Shown in pieces: positions 28,595 through 36,620 of a stretch of 64,000 bases of DNA. The position numbers and the translations under genes were made by a program. Each line of letters begins with the position of its first letter. The stretch's first letter is position 1. The notes below the pieces were generated by a model. It was not told the origin of the DNA and made no database searches. It was given only the letters and a program-made list of their open reading frames with translations. Source of the stretch: Actinoplanes flavus (lineage in GTDB: Bacteria > Actinomycetota > Actinomycetes > Mycobacteriales > Micromonosporaceae); NCBI RefSeq assembly GCF_017592555.1, contig NZ_JAGFNS010000003.1, forward strand, positions 337,244 to 401,243. Direction: 5' to 3'.

Positions 28595-28610
28595 TCGAAC
28601 ATCCGTTCTA
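28595..28610. promoter_or_regulatory. LexA-type SOS box
   Basis: TCGAACATCCGTTCTA matches the actinobacterial LexA palindrome TCGAAC-N4-GTTCGA at all but one position and contains exact GAAC-N4-GTTC. On the minus strand it lies 361 bases upstream of the HEPN start; on the plus strand 108 bases upstream of the SDR gene. The nearby mutasome makes it a plausible damage-response operator. Confidence 0.65.
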
Positions 28611-28706
28611 ACTACCGCAGAGACTAACACCCCCCTCCGACAAAATGGCAACCTTCGCGGCTCGTGCCACCGGCTTTTTCGAACGGATGATCGACGGCTT
28701 CGTGAC

Positions 28707-28712
28707 TACCAT
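28707..28712 (+). promoter_or_regulatory. -10 box of the SDR gene
   Basis: TACCAT ends 6 nt before ATG 28719; no ribosome site is present, so the transcript is probably leaderless. Confidence 0.45.
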
Positions 28713-28718
28713 GGCGGC

Positions 28719-29525
28719 ATGGCGACGATCGTGGTGACCGGGGCGAGTTCCGGAGTGGGTCTGGCCGCCGCGGAGCGGTTCGCCGCCCGCGGCGACGAGG
28801 TGGTGCTGGTCGGCCGCGATCCCGGTCGGCTGGCCACCGCCGTCGAAAGGGTGACGGCGGCCGGGGGCCGGGAGCCGGCCGCCTTCCGGGCCGACTTCGA
28901 GAGTCTCGCAGAGGTGCGTGCGCTGGCCGATCAGCTGCGCGCGGCGTACCCACGGATCGACGTGCTGGCGAACAACGCCGGCGGCATGGTCGGGGAGTTC
29001 CGCCGCACCGGTGACGGCTTCGAGGCCACCATCCAGGGCAATCACCTGGCGCCGTTCCTGCTCACCGGCCTGTTGCGGGAGCAGTTGCGGGGCGGCCGGG
29101 TGGTGAACACCGCGTCCCGGGCGCACATGCAGGGCAGTCCCGATCCGGAGCGGCTCGACGGCGATCCGGGGAAATACAGCTCGTGGCAGGCCTACGGGGC
29201 GAGCAAGGCGGCCAACATCCTGTTCACCGCCGAGGCGGCCCGCCGCTGGCCGGAGGTGTTCAGCGTGTCCTTCCACCCGGGTGTGGTGCGCACCAACTTC
29301 GGCACCGGCCGGGTCACCCGGCTCTTCTACAAGTACGCGCCCTTCCTGGTCACCCCGGAGAAGGCCGGTGAGCTGCTGGTCTGGCTGGCCACCACGCCCG
29401 AGGCGGAGCTGGTGGACGGCGGTTACTACGTGGGCCACACCGTCACCCGGCCGGCCGCCCACGCCCGCGACAGCGCCCTGGCCGCGCGCTTGTGGGAGGC
29501 CAGCGCCAAGGCCGTGGGCCACTGA
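28719..29525 (+). CDS. Short-chain dehydrogenase/reductase
   Basis: A 268-residue NAD(P)-dependent oxidoreductase. The cofactor motif is TGASSGVG (8-15), followed by NNAGG and the catalytic pair in YGASKAAN (Tyr and Lys). The substrate loop SRAHMQG and the C-terminal part resemble retinol-dehydrogenase-like SDRs often annotated in actinomycetes. ATG 28719 is supported by a TACCAT box. The substrate is unknown. It lies divergent from the HEPN gene and 30 nt before a YbaK-like gene. Confidence 0.85.
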   Translation: MATIVVTGASSGVGLAAAERFAARGDEVVLVGRDPGRLATAVERVTAAGGREPAAFRADFESLAEVRALADQLRAAYPRIDVLANNAGGMVGEFRRTGDGFEATIQGNHLAPFLLTGLLREQLRGGRVVNTASRAHMQGSPDPERLDGDPGKYSSWQAYGASKAANILFTAEAARRWPEVFSVSFHPGVVRTNFGTGRVTRLFYKYAPFLVTPEKAGELLVWLATTPEAELVDGGYYVGHTVTRPAAHARDSALAARLWEASAKAVGH

Positions 29526-29555
29526 TCGAAGCGGACAGTCGGGCAGGATGGGGCG

Positions 29556-30029
29556 ATGCACAACCATCCCAACGTCATCGCGGTCCGGGAGGCGCTGAGG
29601 GAAGCGGGCGCCGACGTGGCCGACATCGTCATCCTCGACGAGGCGGTGCACACCGCGGCGGCGGCCGCCGCCGCGCTGGACGTGACGGTCGGCCAGATCG
29701 CCAACTCGCTGATCTTCGACGCCGACGGTGAGCCGCTGCTGGTGCTGACCTCGGGCGCGCACCGGGTGGACACCGCCAAGGTGGCCGCCTCGATCGGCGT
29801 GGCGAAACTGCGCCGCGCCACGCCCGAGTTCGTCCGGGAGCACACCGGCCAGGCGATCGGCGGGGTCGCCCCGCTGGGCCATCCGAAGCCGGTGCGCACC
29901 CTGGTCGACGTCGATCTGGAGGGTTATCCGGTGATCTGGGCGGCCGGCGGCGTACCCCGGTCGGTCTTTCCGATCACCTATCCGGAGCTGGTCCGCGTGA
30001 CGGCCGGGAGCCCCGCGGAGGTCGCGTGA
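29556..30029 (+). CDS. YbaK/EbsC-type aminoacyl-tRNA deacylase-like protein
   Basis: A 157-residue protein of the YbaK/ProX fold, which in characterised members hydrolyses mischarged tRNAs such as Cys-tRNA-Pro. Recognisable are GQIANSLIFDADGEPLLVLTSG and the conserved lysine in VDTAKVAA, plus the C-terminal GGVPRSVFPITYPEL. A CAGGAT box 6 nt before the ATG suggests a leaderless transcript. The exact tRNA substrate cannot be told from sequence. Confidence 0.85.
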   Translation: MHNHPNVIAVREALREAGADVADIVILDEAVHTAAAAAAALDVTVGQIANSLIFDADGEPLLVLTSGAHRVDTAKVAASIGVAKLRRATPEFVREHTGQAIGGVAPLGHPKPVRTLVDVDLEGYPVIWAAGGVPRSVFPITYPELVRVTAGSPAEVA

Positions 30030-30056
30030 CCGGGAGCCTCGCGGAGGCCGCGGTAC
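30005..30056. repeat. 26-bp direct duplication
   Basis: Two adjacent 26-bp copies with the core CGGGAG-CC-C/T-CGCGGAGG span the end of the YbaK-like gene and the promoter of the next gene; the second copy ends in the TACCGT box. Confidence 0.6.
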
Positions 30057-30059
30057 CGT
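30054..30059 (+). promoter_or_regulatory. -10 box of the carotenoid operon
   Basis: TACCGT ends 6 nt before ATG 30066, consistent with a leaderless start of the operon that runs to 34794. Confidence 0.45.
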
Positions 30060-30065
30060 GGCGCG

Positions 30066-30833
30066 ATGACCGATGATCTGGTCAGCCTGCACGTCTGGCG
30101 GGTCCCGCGGCAGGCCGTCGGCTCCGCCATGCTGCGCATGGCTTTCGCCCGCCGCCATCTCGAAGCCCGCCGCCGTCTCGAGGGGCTCCGGTTCGGCAGA
30201 TTCCTGGGTACGGGCACCGGCTCCACTTTCGGCCCCGGCGACACCGATCTGACCCGCTGGGCCGCCATCACCGTGAGTGACCACCCGGTCCGGTTCCCCA
30301 CGTGGGATCGGATCGCCGTGAAGCGGGTGCGGCTGGATCTGGAGCCGCTGGTCAGCCGCGGTGAGTGGGGTGGCGTGAGCCCGTTCCGGCCGCGCGGAGG
30401 GCCACACGGAGGGCCACTCGGAGGGCCGCACGGAGGGCCACAAGGAGGGCCACACGGAGGGCCGGCCGGCCGCTGGGACGGGATGGTGCTGGCGCTGACC
30501 CGGGCCCGGTTGCGGCCGTCCCGGGCGCTGCGGTTCTGGCGGGCGGTGCCGGCGGTGGCCCGGGAGGTGGCGGCGGCGCCGGGGCTGCTGGCCCGTTTCG
30601 GGGTGGGTGAGGCGCCGATCGGCTGGCAGGGCACGGTCAGCGTGTGGCGCGGCGCGGCGGATCTCACCGCCTTCGCGTACCGTCAGCCAGAACACCGCGC
30701 GGTGATCGCCCGCACTCCCACCGACCGGTGGTATGCGGAGGAGCTGTTCGCCCGTTTCGCGGTGCTGGACATCAGCGGCGACCGCACCGTGCTGGGGTGG
30801 ACCGCTGACGAGAAGGAGCGGACGACGCGATGA
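30066..30833 (+). CDS. CrtA-like (spheroidene monooxygenase family) protein
   Basis: A 255-residue protein similar to CrtA, a haem-dependent oxygenase that adds keto groups to acyclic carotenoids. Supporting segments are the N-terminal SLHVWRVP, the central RFLGTG and the C-terminal FGVGEAPIGWQGTVSVWR, FAYRQPEH and RWYAEELFARF. Residues 111-133 form a GGPH/GGPL/GGPQ repeat that is absent from the family as I know it. The gene opens an operon with GNAT, CruF-like, glycosyltransferase and CrtI-like genes, which supports a carotenoid role. The stop overlaps the next start (ATGA). Confidence 0.75.
   Translation: MTDDLVSLHVWRVPRQAVGSAMLRMAFARRHLEARRRLEGLRFGRFLGTGTGSTFGPGDTDLTRWAAITVSDHPVRFPTWDRIAVKRVRLDLEPLVSRGEWGGVSPFRPRGGPHGGPLGGPHGGPQGGPHGGPAGRWDGMVLALTRARLRPSRALRFWRAVPAVAREVAAAPGLLARFGVGEAPIGWQGTVSVWRGAADLTAFAYRQPEHRAVIARTPTDRWYAEELFARFAVLDISGDRTVLGWTADEKERTTR
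30396..30464 (+). repeat. 12-bp in-frame repeat in the CrtA-like gene
   Basis: Six units of about GGAGGGCCACAC encode GGPH-type tetrapeptides (residues 111-133), inserted between the two halves of the protein. Confidence 0.88.
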
Positions 30834-31387
30834 GGCTCGTTGCTTGGCAGCCGGATGATCTGCTGCGCCGGCTCGACGACGTGGTGGCGGTCTACGGCGA
30901 GGCGATGGGCTATCGCAAGGAGCTGTTGCAGACCCGCCGCGGCTACATCGGCTCGCACGCGCGGCGGCCCGGGTTCCGGGCGGTGGCCACGCTGACCGCG
31001 GAGGGCCGGGTCGCCGGGTTCGGGTACGGCTACACGTCCGCTCCCGGCCAGTGGTGGCACGACCAGGTCCGGTCCGCCCTCGACGAGCCGGCCCGGCATC
31101 GGTGGCTGGCCGACTGTTTCGAGGTGGTCGAGTTGCATGTCCGCCCGGCGGCGCAGGGTCACGGGATCGGCGCCCGGCAGTTGCGTGCCCTGCTGGCGAT
31201 GGCCGACGGCGCGACGGTGCTGCTGTCCACTCCGGAGGCCGACGAGCAGACGTCCCGGGCCTGGCGGCTGTACCGGCGGTTCGGGTTCAGTGACGTGCTG
31301 CGCCATTTCCTGTTCCCGGGGGACGAGCGGGCGTTCGCGATCCTCGGGCGGGAGATCCCGATCGTCGAGCGGCAGGCCGGCGGTTGA
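30830..31387 (+). CDS. GNAT-family N-acetyltransferase
   Basis: A 185-residue acetyltransferase. The acetyl-CoA motif A is VVELHVRPAAQGHGIGARQL (about 103-122), followed by the motif B-like region RAWRLYRRFGF. The ATG overlaps the stop of the CrtA-like gene, and the next gene starts 3 nt after its stop, so it belongs to the same transcript. Whether it acts on a pigment precursor or is only a passenger cannot be told. Confidence 0.82.
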   Translation: MRLVAWQPDDLLRRLDDVVAVYGEAMGYRKELLQTRRGYIGSHARRPGFRAVATLTAEGRVAGFGYGYTSAPGQWWHDQVRSALDEPARHRWLADCFEVVELHVRPAAQGHGIGARQLRALLAMADGATVLLSTPEADEQTSRAWRLYRRFGFSDVLRHFLFPGDERAFAILGREIPIVERQAGG

Positions 31388-31390
31388 GCG

Positions 31391-32116
31391 GTGTGGTTCC
31401 TGCTCGGTGGGCTGGTGCTGGCCCAGGTCTGGTATCCGCTCACCACCGGTGACACCCGTGCCGGGCTGACCGTGGCGACCGTGCTGATCGGCGTGCTCCT
31501 GTCGGTGACGCACGCGCTGCTCAGCCGTGGGGTGCGGGCCGCGGCCGCGCTCATCGGCACGGCGGCGCTGGGTGGTTTCGCGGTGGAGGCGGTCGGGGTG
31601 GCGACGGGTTTCCCGTTCGGCTCCTACGACTATTCCGGTCAGCTCGGGCCGAGGCTGCTGGGCGTACCCCTGATCATTCCGCTGGCCTGGACCTGGATGG
31701 CCTGGCCGGCGTGGCTCGCGGCGGTGCGCGTGGCCGAGGGCCGGGTGGCCCGGATCGCGGTCGCGGCCGGCGGTCTGGCGGCCTGGGATCTGTTTCTCGA
31801 TCCGCAGATGGTCGCTGAGGGTTACTGGCGCTGGCATGACCCGGTTCCGGCGCTGCCCGGTGTGCCCGGCGTTCCGGTCGGCAACTACCTGGGCTGGCTC
31901 GGGTTCGCGCTGCTGTTGATGACGGCGCTGTCGTTCGCGGTCGGCCCTTCCGTCGCCACGCCCGGTGACGGCCCGATGCTGGCGCTCTGGTTGTGGACCT
32001 ACTTCTCGTCGGTTCTCGCGCACGCCGTCTTCCTGGGGCTGCCGGCGTCCGCGGTGTGGGGTGGCGTGCTGATGGGGGCCTTCGTCCTTCCGCTGCTGCC
32101 CCGGCTGCGCGCATGA
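31391..32116 (+). CDS. CruF-like carotenoid hydratase (DUF422 family)
   Basis: A 241-residue integral membrane protein with about seven hydrophobic segments and the family signatures GFPFGSYDYS, AWDLFLDPQMV and NYLGWL. Characterised relatives (CruF) hydrate the C-1' double bond of acyclic carotenoid ends, producing the hydroxyl that is later glycosylated. The GTG at 31391 follows the GNAT stop by 3 nt, and the next gene overlaps by 4 nt. The neighbouring glycosyltransferase strongly supports this role. Confidence 0.82.
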   Translation: MWFLLGGLVLAQVWYPLTTGDTRAGLTVATVLIGVLLSVTHALLSRGVRAAAALIGTAALGGFAVEAVGVATGFPFGSYDYSGQLGPRLLGVPLIIPLAWTWMAWPAWLAAVRVAEGRVARIAVAAGGLAAWDLFLDPQMVAEGYWRWHDPVPALPGVPGVPVGNYLGWLGFALLLMTALSFAVGPSVATPGDGPMLALWLWTYFSSVLAHAVFLGLPASAVWGGVLMGAFVLPLLPRLRA

Positions 32117-33195
32117 TCGCCTGGCTCGCGCTGGCGCCGTTGCTGCTGCTCACCGCGCACACCGTGGTCAACGCGCTGCTGCTGCGCCGCCCGCGCCGGG
32201 ACGCGGTCACCGGCGAGCGGGTCGCCGTCCTGCTGCCGCTGCGCGACGAGGCCGGGCGGGTCGCCCCCTGCCTGGAGTCGCTGCTGGCTCAGCGCGGCGT
32301 CCCGGATCTGAGCATCCACGTTCTCGACGACGGCTCCTCCGACGGCACCGCCGGCGTGGTCCGGGGGATCGCCGCCGGGGACGAGCGGGTGCGCCTGCTC
32401 ACCGGGACCGGCCCGCCCGCGGGCTGGCTCGGCAAGCCGAACGCCTGCCGGCAACTGGCCGACGACGCCGCGGACGCGGACGTGCTGGTCTTCGTCGACG
32501 CGGACGTGGTCCTGGAACCGGATGCGATCGCCGGGGCGGCCGGGCTTCTGCGGCGTGCCGGGGTGACGCTGCTCTCGCCGTACCCGAAGATCGTCGGCGC
32601 CGGGCGGCTGGTGCAACCGCTGCTGCAATGGTCCTGGCTGACGTTTCTGCCGCTGCGCGGCATGGAGCGTTCGCCGCGGCCGTCGCTGGCCGCGGCCGGC
32701 GGTCAGTGGCTGGTCCTGGATCGCGCCGGCTATCAGCGGGCCGGCGGCCATGCCGCGGTCCGCGACGACGTGCTCGAGGACATCGGCCTGGCCCGCGCGG
32801 TGAAACGCTCCGGCGGCCGGATCGCCCTCGCCGACGGCTCCCGCCTGGCCACCTGTCACATGTACGGTTCCTGGCGGGAACTCGCCGACGGTTACGGCAA
32901 ATCGCTGTGGGCGTCGTTCGGCTCCGCGTTCGGCGCGGCCGCCGTCGTGGTTCTTCTCCTCCTGCTGTACGCCGTGCCGGTCCTGTTCCTGGCGAGTCCC
33001 TGGTGGGACGTCGCTCTGGCGGCCTGCCTGCTCGGGGTGACCGGCCGGGTGATCAGCGCGGTGGCGACCGGTGGCCGGGCCGTCCCGGACGCGTTCGCGC
33101 ATCCGCTCTCGATCGTGCTGTTCGGCTGGCTGGTCGCCCGCTCGTTCCACCGGCGGCGCCGGAACCTGCTCAGCTGGCGGGGTCGTGTTCTGTGA
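32113..33195 (+). CDS. Family 2 glycosyltransferase, CruG-like
   Basis: A 360-residue membrane-anchored GT2 enzyme. A membrane helix (1-24) is followed by the GT-A fold with LPLRDEAG, DDGSSDGT, and the divalent-metal motif VDADVVLEP; RAGGH and EDIGLAR complete the acceptor region. Two or three membrane helices close the C-terminus. In the context of a CruF-like hydratase it probably attaches a sugar to a carotenoid hydroxyl (CruG). ATG 32113 overlaps the previous stop (ATGA). Confidence 0.82.
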   Translation: MIAWLALAPLLLLTAHTVVNALLLRRPRRDAVTGERVAVLLPLRDEAGRVAPCLESLLAQRGVPDLSIHVLDDGSSDGTAGVVRGIAAGDERVRLLTGTGPPAGWLGKPNACRQLADDAADADVLVFVDADVVLEPDAIAGAAGLLRRAGVTLLSPYPKIVGAGRLVQPLLQWSWLTFLPLRGMERSPRPSLAAAGGQWLVLDRAGYQRAGGHAAVRDDVLEDIGLARAVKRSGGRIALADGSRLATCHMYGSWRELADGYGKSLWASFGSAFGAAAVVVLLLLLYAVPVLFLASPWWDVALAACLLGVTGRVISAVATGGRAVPDAFAHPLSIVLFGWLVARSFHRRRRNLLSWRGRVL

Positions 33196-33357
33196 CCTCG
33201 ACCCGGCAGGTCCGCCCGGCGGGGCGTTACGGCCCGGACCCGCCGGTCAGCTCGCGGAAGCTCCGGGGACGGGTCGTGTGCGGTGGGGGGCGGCTTTTCG
33301 CGTACCCGAAGACGGCACTCAGGGTGATCATGCGGGGAGCGCGCGGGAGGCGATGCG

Positions 33358-34794
33358 GTGAGTGAGATCGTGGTGATCGGCGCCGGGGTCGGCGGGCTGG
33401 CCGTGGCGTTGCGGCTTTCCGCCGCCGGGCATCGGGTGACCGTGCACGAGCGGGCGGCGCGGCCGGGCGGGAAGCTGGGTGTGCACGAGCGGGACGGCTA
33501 CCGTTTCGACACCGGCCCGAGCCTCCTCACGCTGCCGGAGGTGTTCGCCGACCTGGGTCTGGATCTGCGGCCGCGACCGCTGGATCCGGTGGTGCGGCAC
33601 GTCTTCCCGGACGGTGTGACGCTCGATTCGTCCTCCGATCACGGTGTCTTCCTGGAGCGGATCGGCGCGGCGCTGGGCCCGGAGGCGGCCGCGGACTGGG
33701 ACCGGTTCTGGCGGCGGGCCGCGCGGATCTGGCACGCCTCGTGGGAGTCGGTGTTGCAGCGTCCGGTGAGTGCCGCGTCGCTGGCGCGGCTCTCCTGGCG
33801 GGTGGGTGATCTCGCGGCGATCGCGCCGTGGTCGTCGTTGCGGGCGCTGGGCCGGCGTCATCTGCGGGATCCGCGGTTGCGCATGCTGCTGGACCGGTAT
33901 GCCACCTATACCGGGACGGATCCCCGCCGCGCGCCCGCGGCGCTCGCCGCGATCCCCTACGCCGAACTCACGCACGGTGGGTGGTATCTGCCGGGCGGTC
34001 TGGTCACGCTCGGTGACTCGCTGCACGCCCGGTGCGCCGATCAGGGGGTACGGGTGAGGCTGCGCTCCGAGGTGACGGCGATCGAGGCGGACCACCGGGT
34101 GCGCGGGGTGCGCCTGGCGTCGGGTGAGTTCCAGCGCGCCGACGTGGTGGTCTCCAACGTGGACGCGGCCACCCTCTACCGGGATCTGCTGCCCGCGCCG
34201 AAACCGTTGCGCGGGCTGGCCGACCGGAGCCTGGCCGGGTTCGTGCTGCTGCTCGGCGTGCGCGGGGAGACTCCGGAACTGGCCCATCACACGGTGTTCT
34301 TCCCGGCCGACTACGACGCGGAGTTCGACGCCGTCTTCGGGGCGCCCGGGCGGCGGGCGCGGCCGGTGGACGATCCGGCGGTGTTCGTCACCCGGGCCGA
34401 CGATCCGCTGGTTCGGCCGGACGGCCGGGAGGCGTGGTTCGTGCTGGTCAACGCGGCACGGCAGGGCACCGGCTGGTCCGCTGTGGACTGGCGGCGGCCG
34501 GGGCTGGCCGGGGCGTACGCGGATCACGTGCTGGCGGTGCTCGCCCGGCGCGGGCTGGACGTGCGCGGGCGGCTGGAGTTCGCCGAGACGCGTACGCCGG
34601 CCGACCTGGCCGAAGCGACCGGGGCGCCGGGCGGGGCCATCTACGGAACCGCGGGTGGGCTGCTGCGGCCCGGCAACCGGGGGCCGGTGGACGGGTTGTA
34701 CCTGGTCGGCGGGTCGGTGCATCCGGGCGGTGGGCTGCCGATGGTCACCCTGTCCGCCCGGATTGTCGCCGATCAGATCGGCCCGGCCGTCTAG
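33358..34794 (+). CDS. CrtI/CrtD-type carotenoid desaturase (FAD-dependent)
   Basis: A 478-residue flavoprotein of the phytoene desaturase family. The N-terminal FAD-binding motif is VVIGAGVGGLAVALRLS (5-21), then ARPGGKLG and DTGPSLLT; the C-terminal FAD signature GLYLVGGSVHPGGGLP is complete. It could be phytoene desaturase itself or a CrtD-like 3,4-desaturase acting after CruF; the gene neighbourhood favours the latter slightly. The GTG at 33358 has GGGAGG 8 nt upstream. It lies 162 nt after the glycosyltransferase and ends 12 nt from a convergent gene. Confidence 0.85.
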   Translation: MSEIVVIGAGVGGLAVALRLSAAGHRVTVHERAARPGGKLGVHERDGYRFDTGPSLLTLPEVFADLGLDLRPRPLDPVVRHVFPDGVTLDSSSDHGVFLERIGAALGPEAAADWDRFWRRAARIWHASWESVLQRPVSAASLARLSWRVGDLAAIAPWSSLRALGRRHLRDPRLRMLLDRYATYTGTDPRRAPAALAAIPYAELTHGGWYLPGGLVTLGDSLHARCADQGVRVRLRSEVTAIEADHRVRGVRLASGEFQRADVVVSNVDAATLYRDLLPAPKPLRGLADRSLAGFVLLLGVRGETPELAHHTVFFPADYDAEFDAVFGAPGRRARPVDDPAVFVTRADDPLVRPDGREAWFVLVNAARQGTGWSAVDWRRPGLAGAYADHVLAVLARRGLDVRGRLEFAETRTPADLAEATGAPGGAIYGTAGGLLRPGNRGPVDGLYLVGGSVHPGGGLPMVTLSARIVADQIGPAV

Positions 34795-34806
34795 CCGGGT
34801 CTCGCG

Positions 34807-36525
34807 CTAGTTGGTGGCTCGCGCTGCCAGGAAGGCCTTGGCCATGGCGGAGGCCAGGTCGGCCGGGTTCTTGGCGGCGATCGCCTGGCCGCCGGTGGCC
34901 TTGGCCATGCTCTGCAACGCCGGCATGTTCGCGTCCGGGCCGTAACCGACCGCGATCACCGGGACCGGCCGGGCCGGGTCCCGGCCGGCCGCGAGCCGCC
35001 TCTGGAACTCCTGCTGGGGCATGGCGAACCTGGTCCCGCCGTCGGCGCCGTCGGTGAGCACCACCACGACCGAGGGCTTGCCGGACCTCACCTCGTCACG
35101 CATCGCGTCGACACCGTCGAGGACGGTCTGGTAGAGCGGCGTGCCGGCGTTCGACTGCGGCCGGTACGTCTTGATCTTCTCGGTCAGGGCGTCCCGCCGC
35201 TTCTTGCCCCCGGCGTCCCCGTTGATCGGCCCGAACGACACCTCCTCGGTGTGCGCCGGACTGTTCGCGGCGCCGGCCCCGAAATACCACATACCGATGG
35301 TGGTGTCCCGGTTGAACAGCTGGGCCGCGCTCGCGCCGGACTCACGGAGCAGGGACGCCTTGGTGGCCGGACCGCCGCCGATCTTCTCGTTCATCGAACC
35401 GGAGGCGTCGATCAGGAGCAGCACCTGGAAGGCGAGGTTCTGGAATCCGGCCCACTGCCGGGCCGGGTCGAGCAGGGCCTTGCCGGTGCCGGGCAGGCGG
35501 GCGCCACCGGCCGTCGGCTCGGCACGGAAACCGGCCTCGGTGAGCGCCTGCTTGGTGATCGCGGCGCGCAGCCGGTCGGCCAGGCCGGTCTTGGCGCCCT
35601 TGCGGATCGCGTACGGGTAGTCGGCCTCGACCATCCCGTCGGAGGGCGCCGCACCGGTGAGCGCCACCCGGTGCCCGCCCTTCTGGTAGGCGAGGAGTTG
35701 CTGCTCGACCAGCGGGAAGACGCCGACGTCGTAGACCGCGGAGGTGGTGTCGGACTGCGCGGCCATCCGGCTGAGCAGGCGGCCCGGGTCGGCGGCGGCG
35801 TCGGTCAGGCGGCTGCGCAGGGTGAGCGCCCGGAGCTGGGCGATGCCGGGGTCCTTGGCGGCCAGGGCGGTGGCCGCGTGCACGCCGTGCACGCTGAGCA
35901 GGCCGGTGCTGGTCTTCAGCGGGTCGGACATGATGGCCACCGGGATCCGTTCGCCGGCCACCCCCTCGATCAGCTCGTTCCAGCTGGTCTTGCCGTCCTT
36001 GATGTACAGACTGCCGATCGCCTCGGGCGCGGCCAGCACGACCGGCGAGTACGCCAGGGTGGCCCCGGAGGTGCGGAAGGCGAGCTTGTTCTCCTCGGCG
36101 ATGCGCAGCCAGGCGCTGCTGGACGGCACCCACACGTCCGGCTGGTCCACCGCGGCGAGGGTGACGCCGGGCTCCTCGGCCCGGACCAGGATCGGCGCGC
36201 AGCGCTGCCCGGGCGGGTGGAGAGTGGTGGCCGCGGCCCGGATCACCGGCTCGATCTCGGGCGCCGCGGCCACGGTCAGCTCCGGGTCGGGGCAGGGGGT
36301 GACACTGGGTTGGGTCGACGACGGCAACGGGGCGGCGCTGGCCTGCGTGGCCGGCTGGGCGGACCCGTTGCGCATGAGCTGCCAGGCGACCCCGCCGGCG
36401 ACCAGCAGGACCACGATCACCAGGGCGGCGGAGAGCAACATGCGGCTGCGAGCCTGCGGAGGTTCGTCGCCCCAGTCGCCGTGGTTCGGCGGGGGCAACT
36501 CCCTTGGCCACTCATTGTCGGACAT
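34807..36525 (-). CDS. Membrane-anchored solute-binding protein fused to a VWA domain
   Basis: A 572-residue protein: a short cytoplasmic N-terminus, one membrane helix (about 29-50), a Ser/Pro-rich stalk, an extracytoplasmic type-2 solute-binding-like domain (about 80-345) and a C-terminal von Willebrand A domain with the metal site DASGSM (from Asp373) and later TDGADGG. The ligand of the binding domain is unknown; VWA domains bind partner proteins through Mg2+. ATG 36525 was chosen over a TTG three codons upstream. Similar fusions are widespread in actinomycetes without assigned function. Confidence 0.78.
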   Translation of the reverse strand: MSDNEWPRELPPPNHGDWGDEPPQARSRMLLSAALVIVVLLVAGGVAWQLMRNGSAQPATQASAAPLPSSTQPSVTPCPDPELTVAAAPEIEPVIRAAATTLHPPGQRCAPILVRAEEPGVTLAAVDQPDVWVPSSSAWLRIAEENKLAFRTSGATLAYSPVVLAAPEAIGSLYIKDGKTSWNELIEGVAGERIPVAIMSDPLKTSTGLLSVHGVHAATALAAKDPGIAQLRALTLRSRLTDAAADPGRLLSRMAAQSDTTSAVYDVGVFPLVEQQLLAYQKGGHRVALTGAAPSDGMVEADYPYAIRKGAKTGLADRLRAAITKQALTEAGFRAEPTAGGARLPGTGKALLDPARQWAGFQNLAFQVLLLIDASGSMNEKIGGGPATKASLLRESGASAAQLFNRDTTIGMWYFGAGAANSPAHTEEVSFGPINGDAGGKKRRDALTEKIKTYRPQSNAGTPLYQTVLDGVDAMRDEVRSGKPSVVVVLTDGADGGTRFAMPQQEFQRRLAAGRDPARPVPVIAVGYGPDANMPALQSMAKATGGQAIAAKNPADLASAMAKAFLAARATN

Positions 36526-36620
36526 GTCACCCAACCCCGTCGTAATGGTCGGTACCGATGCGTGCCGGATAGTAGTCCGGGATTCATGTCTCGCAATGGT
36601 TCAGCGGGTAAAGCGGCACA

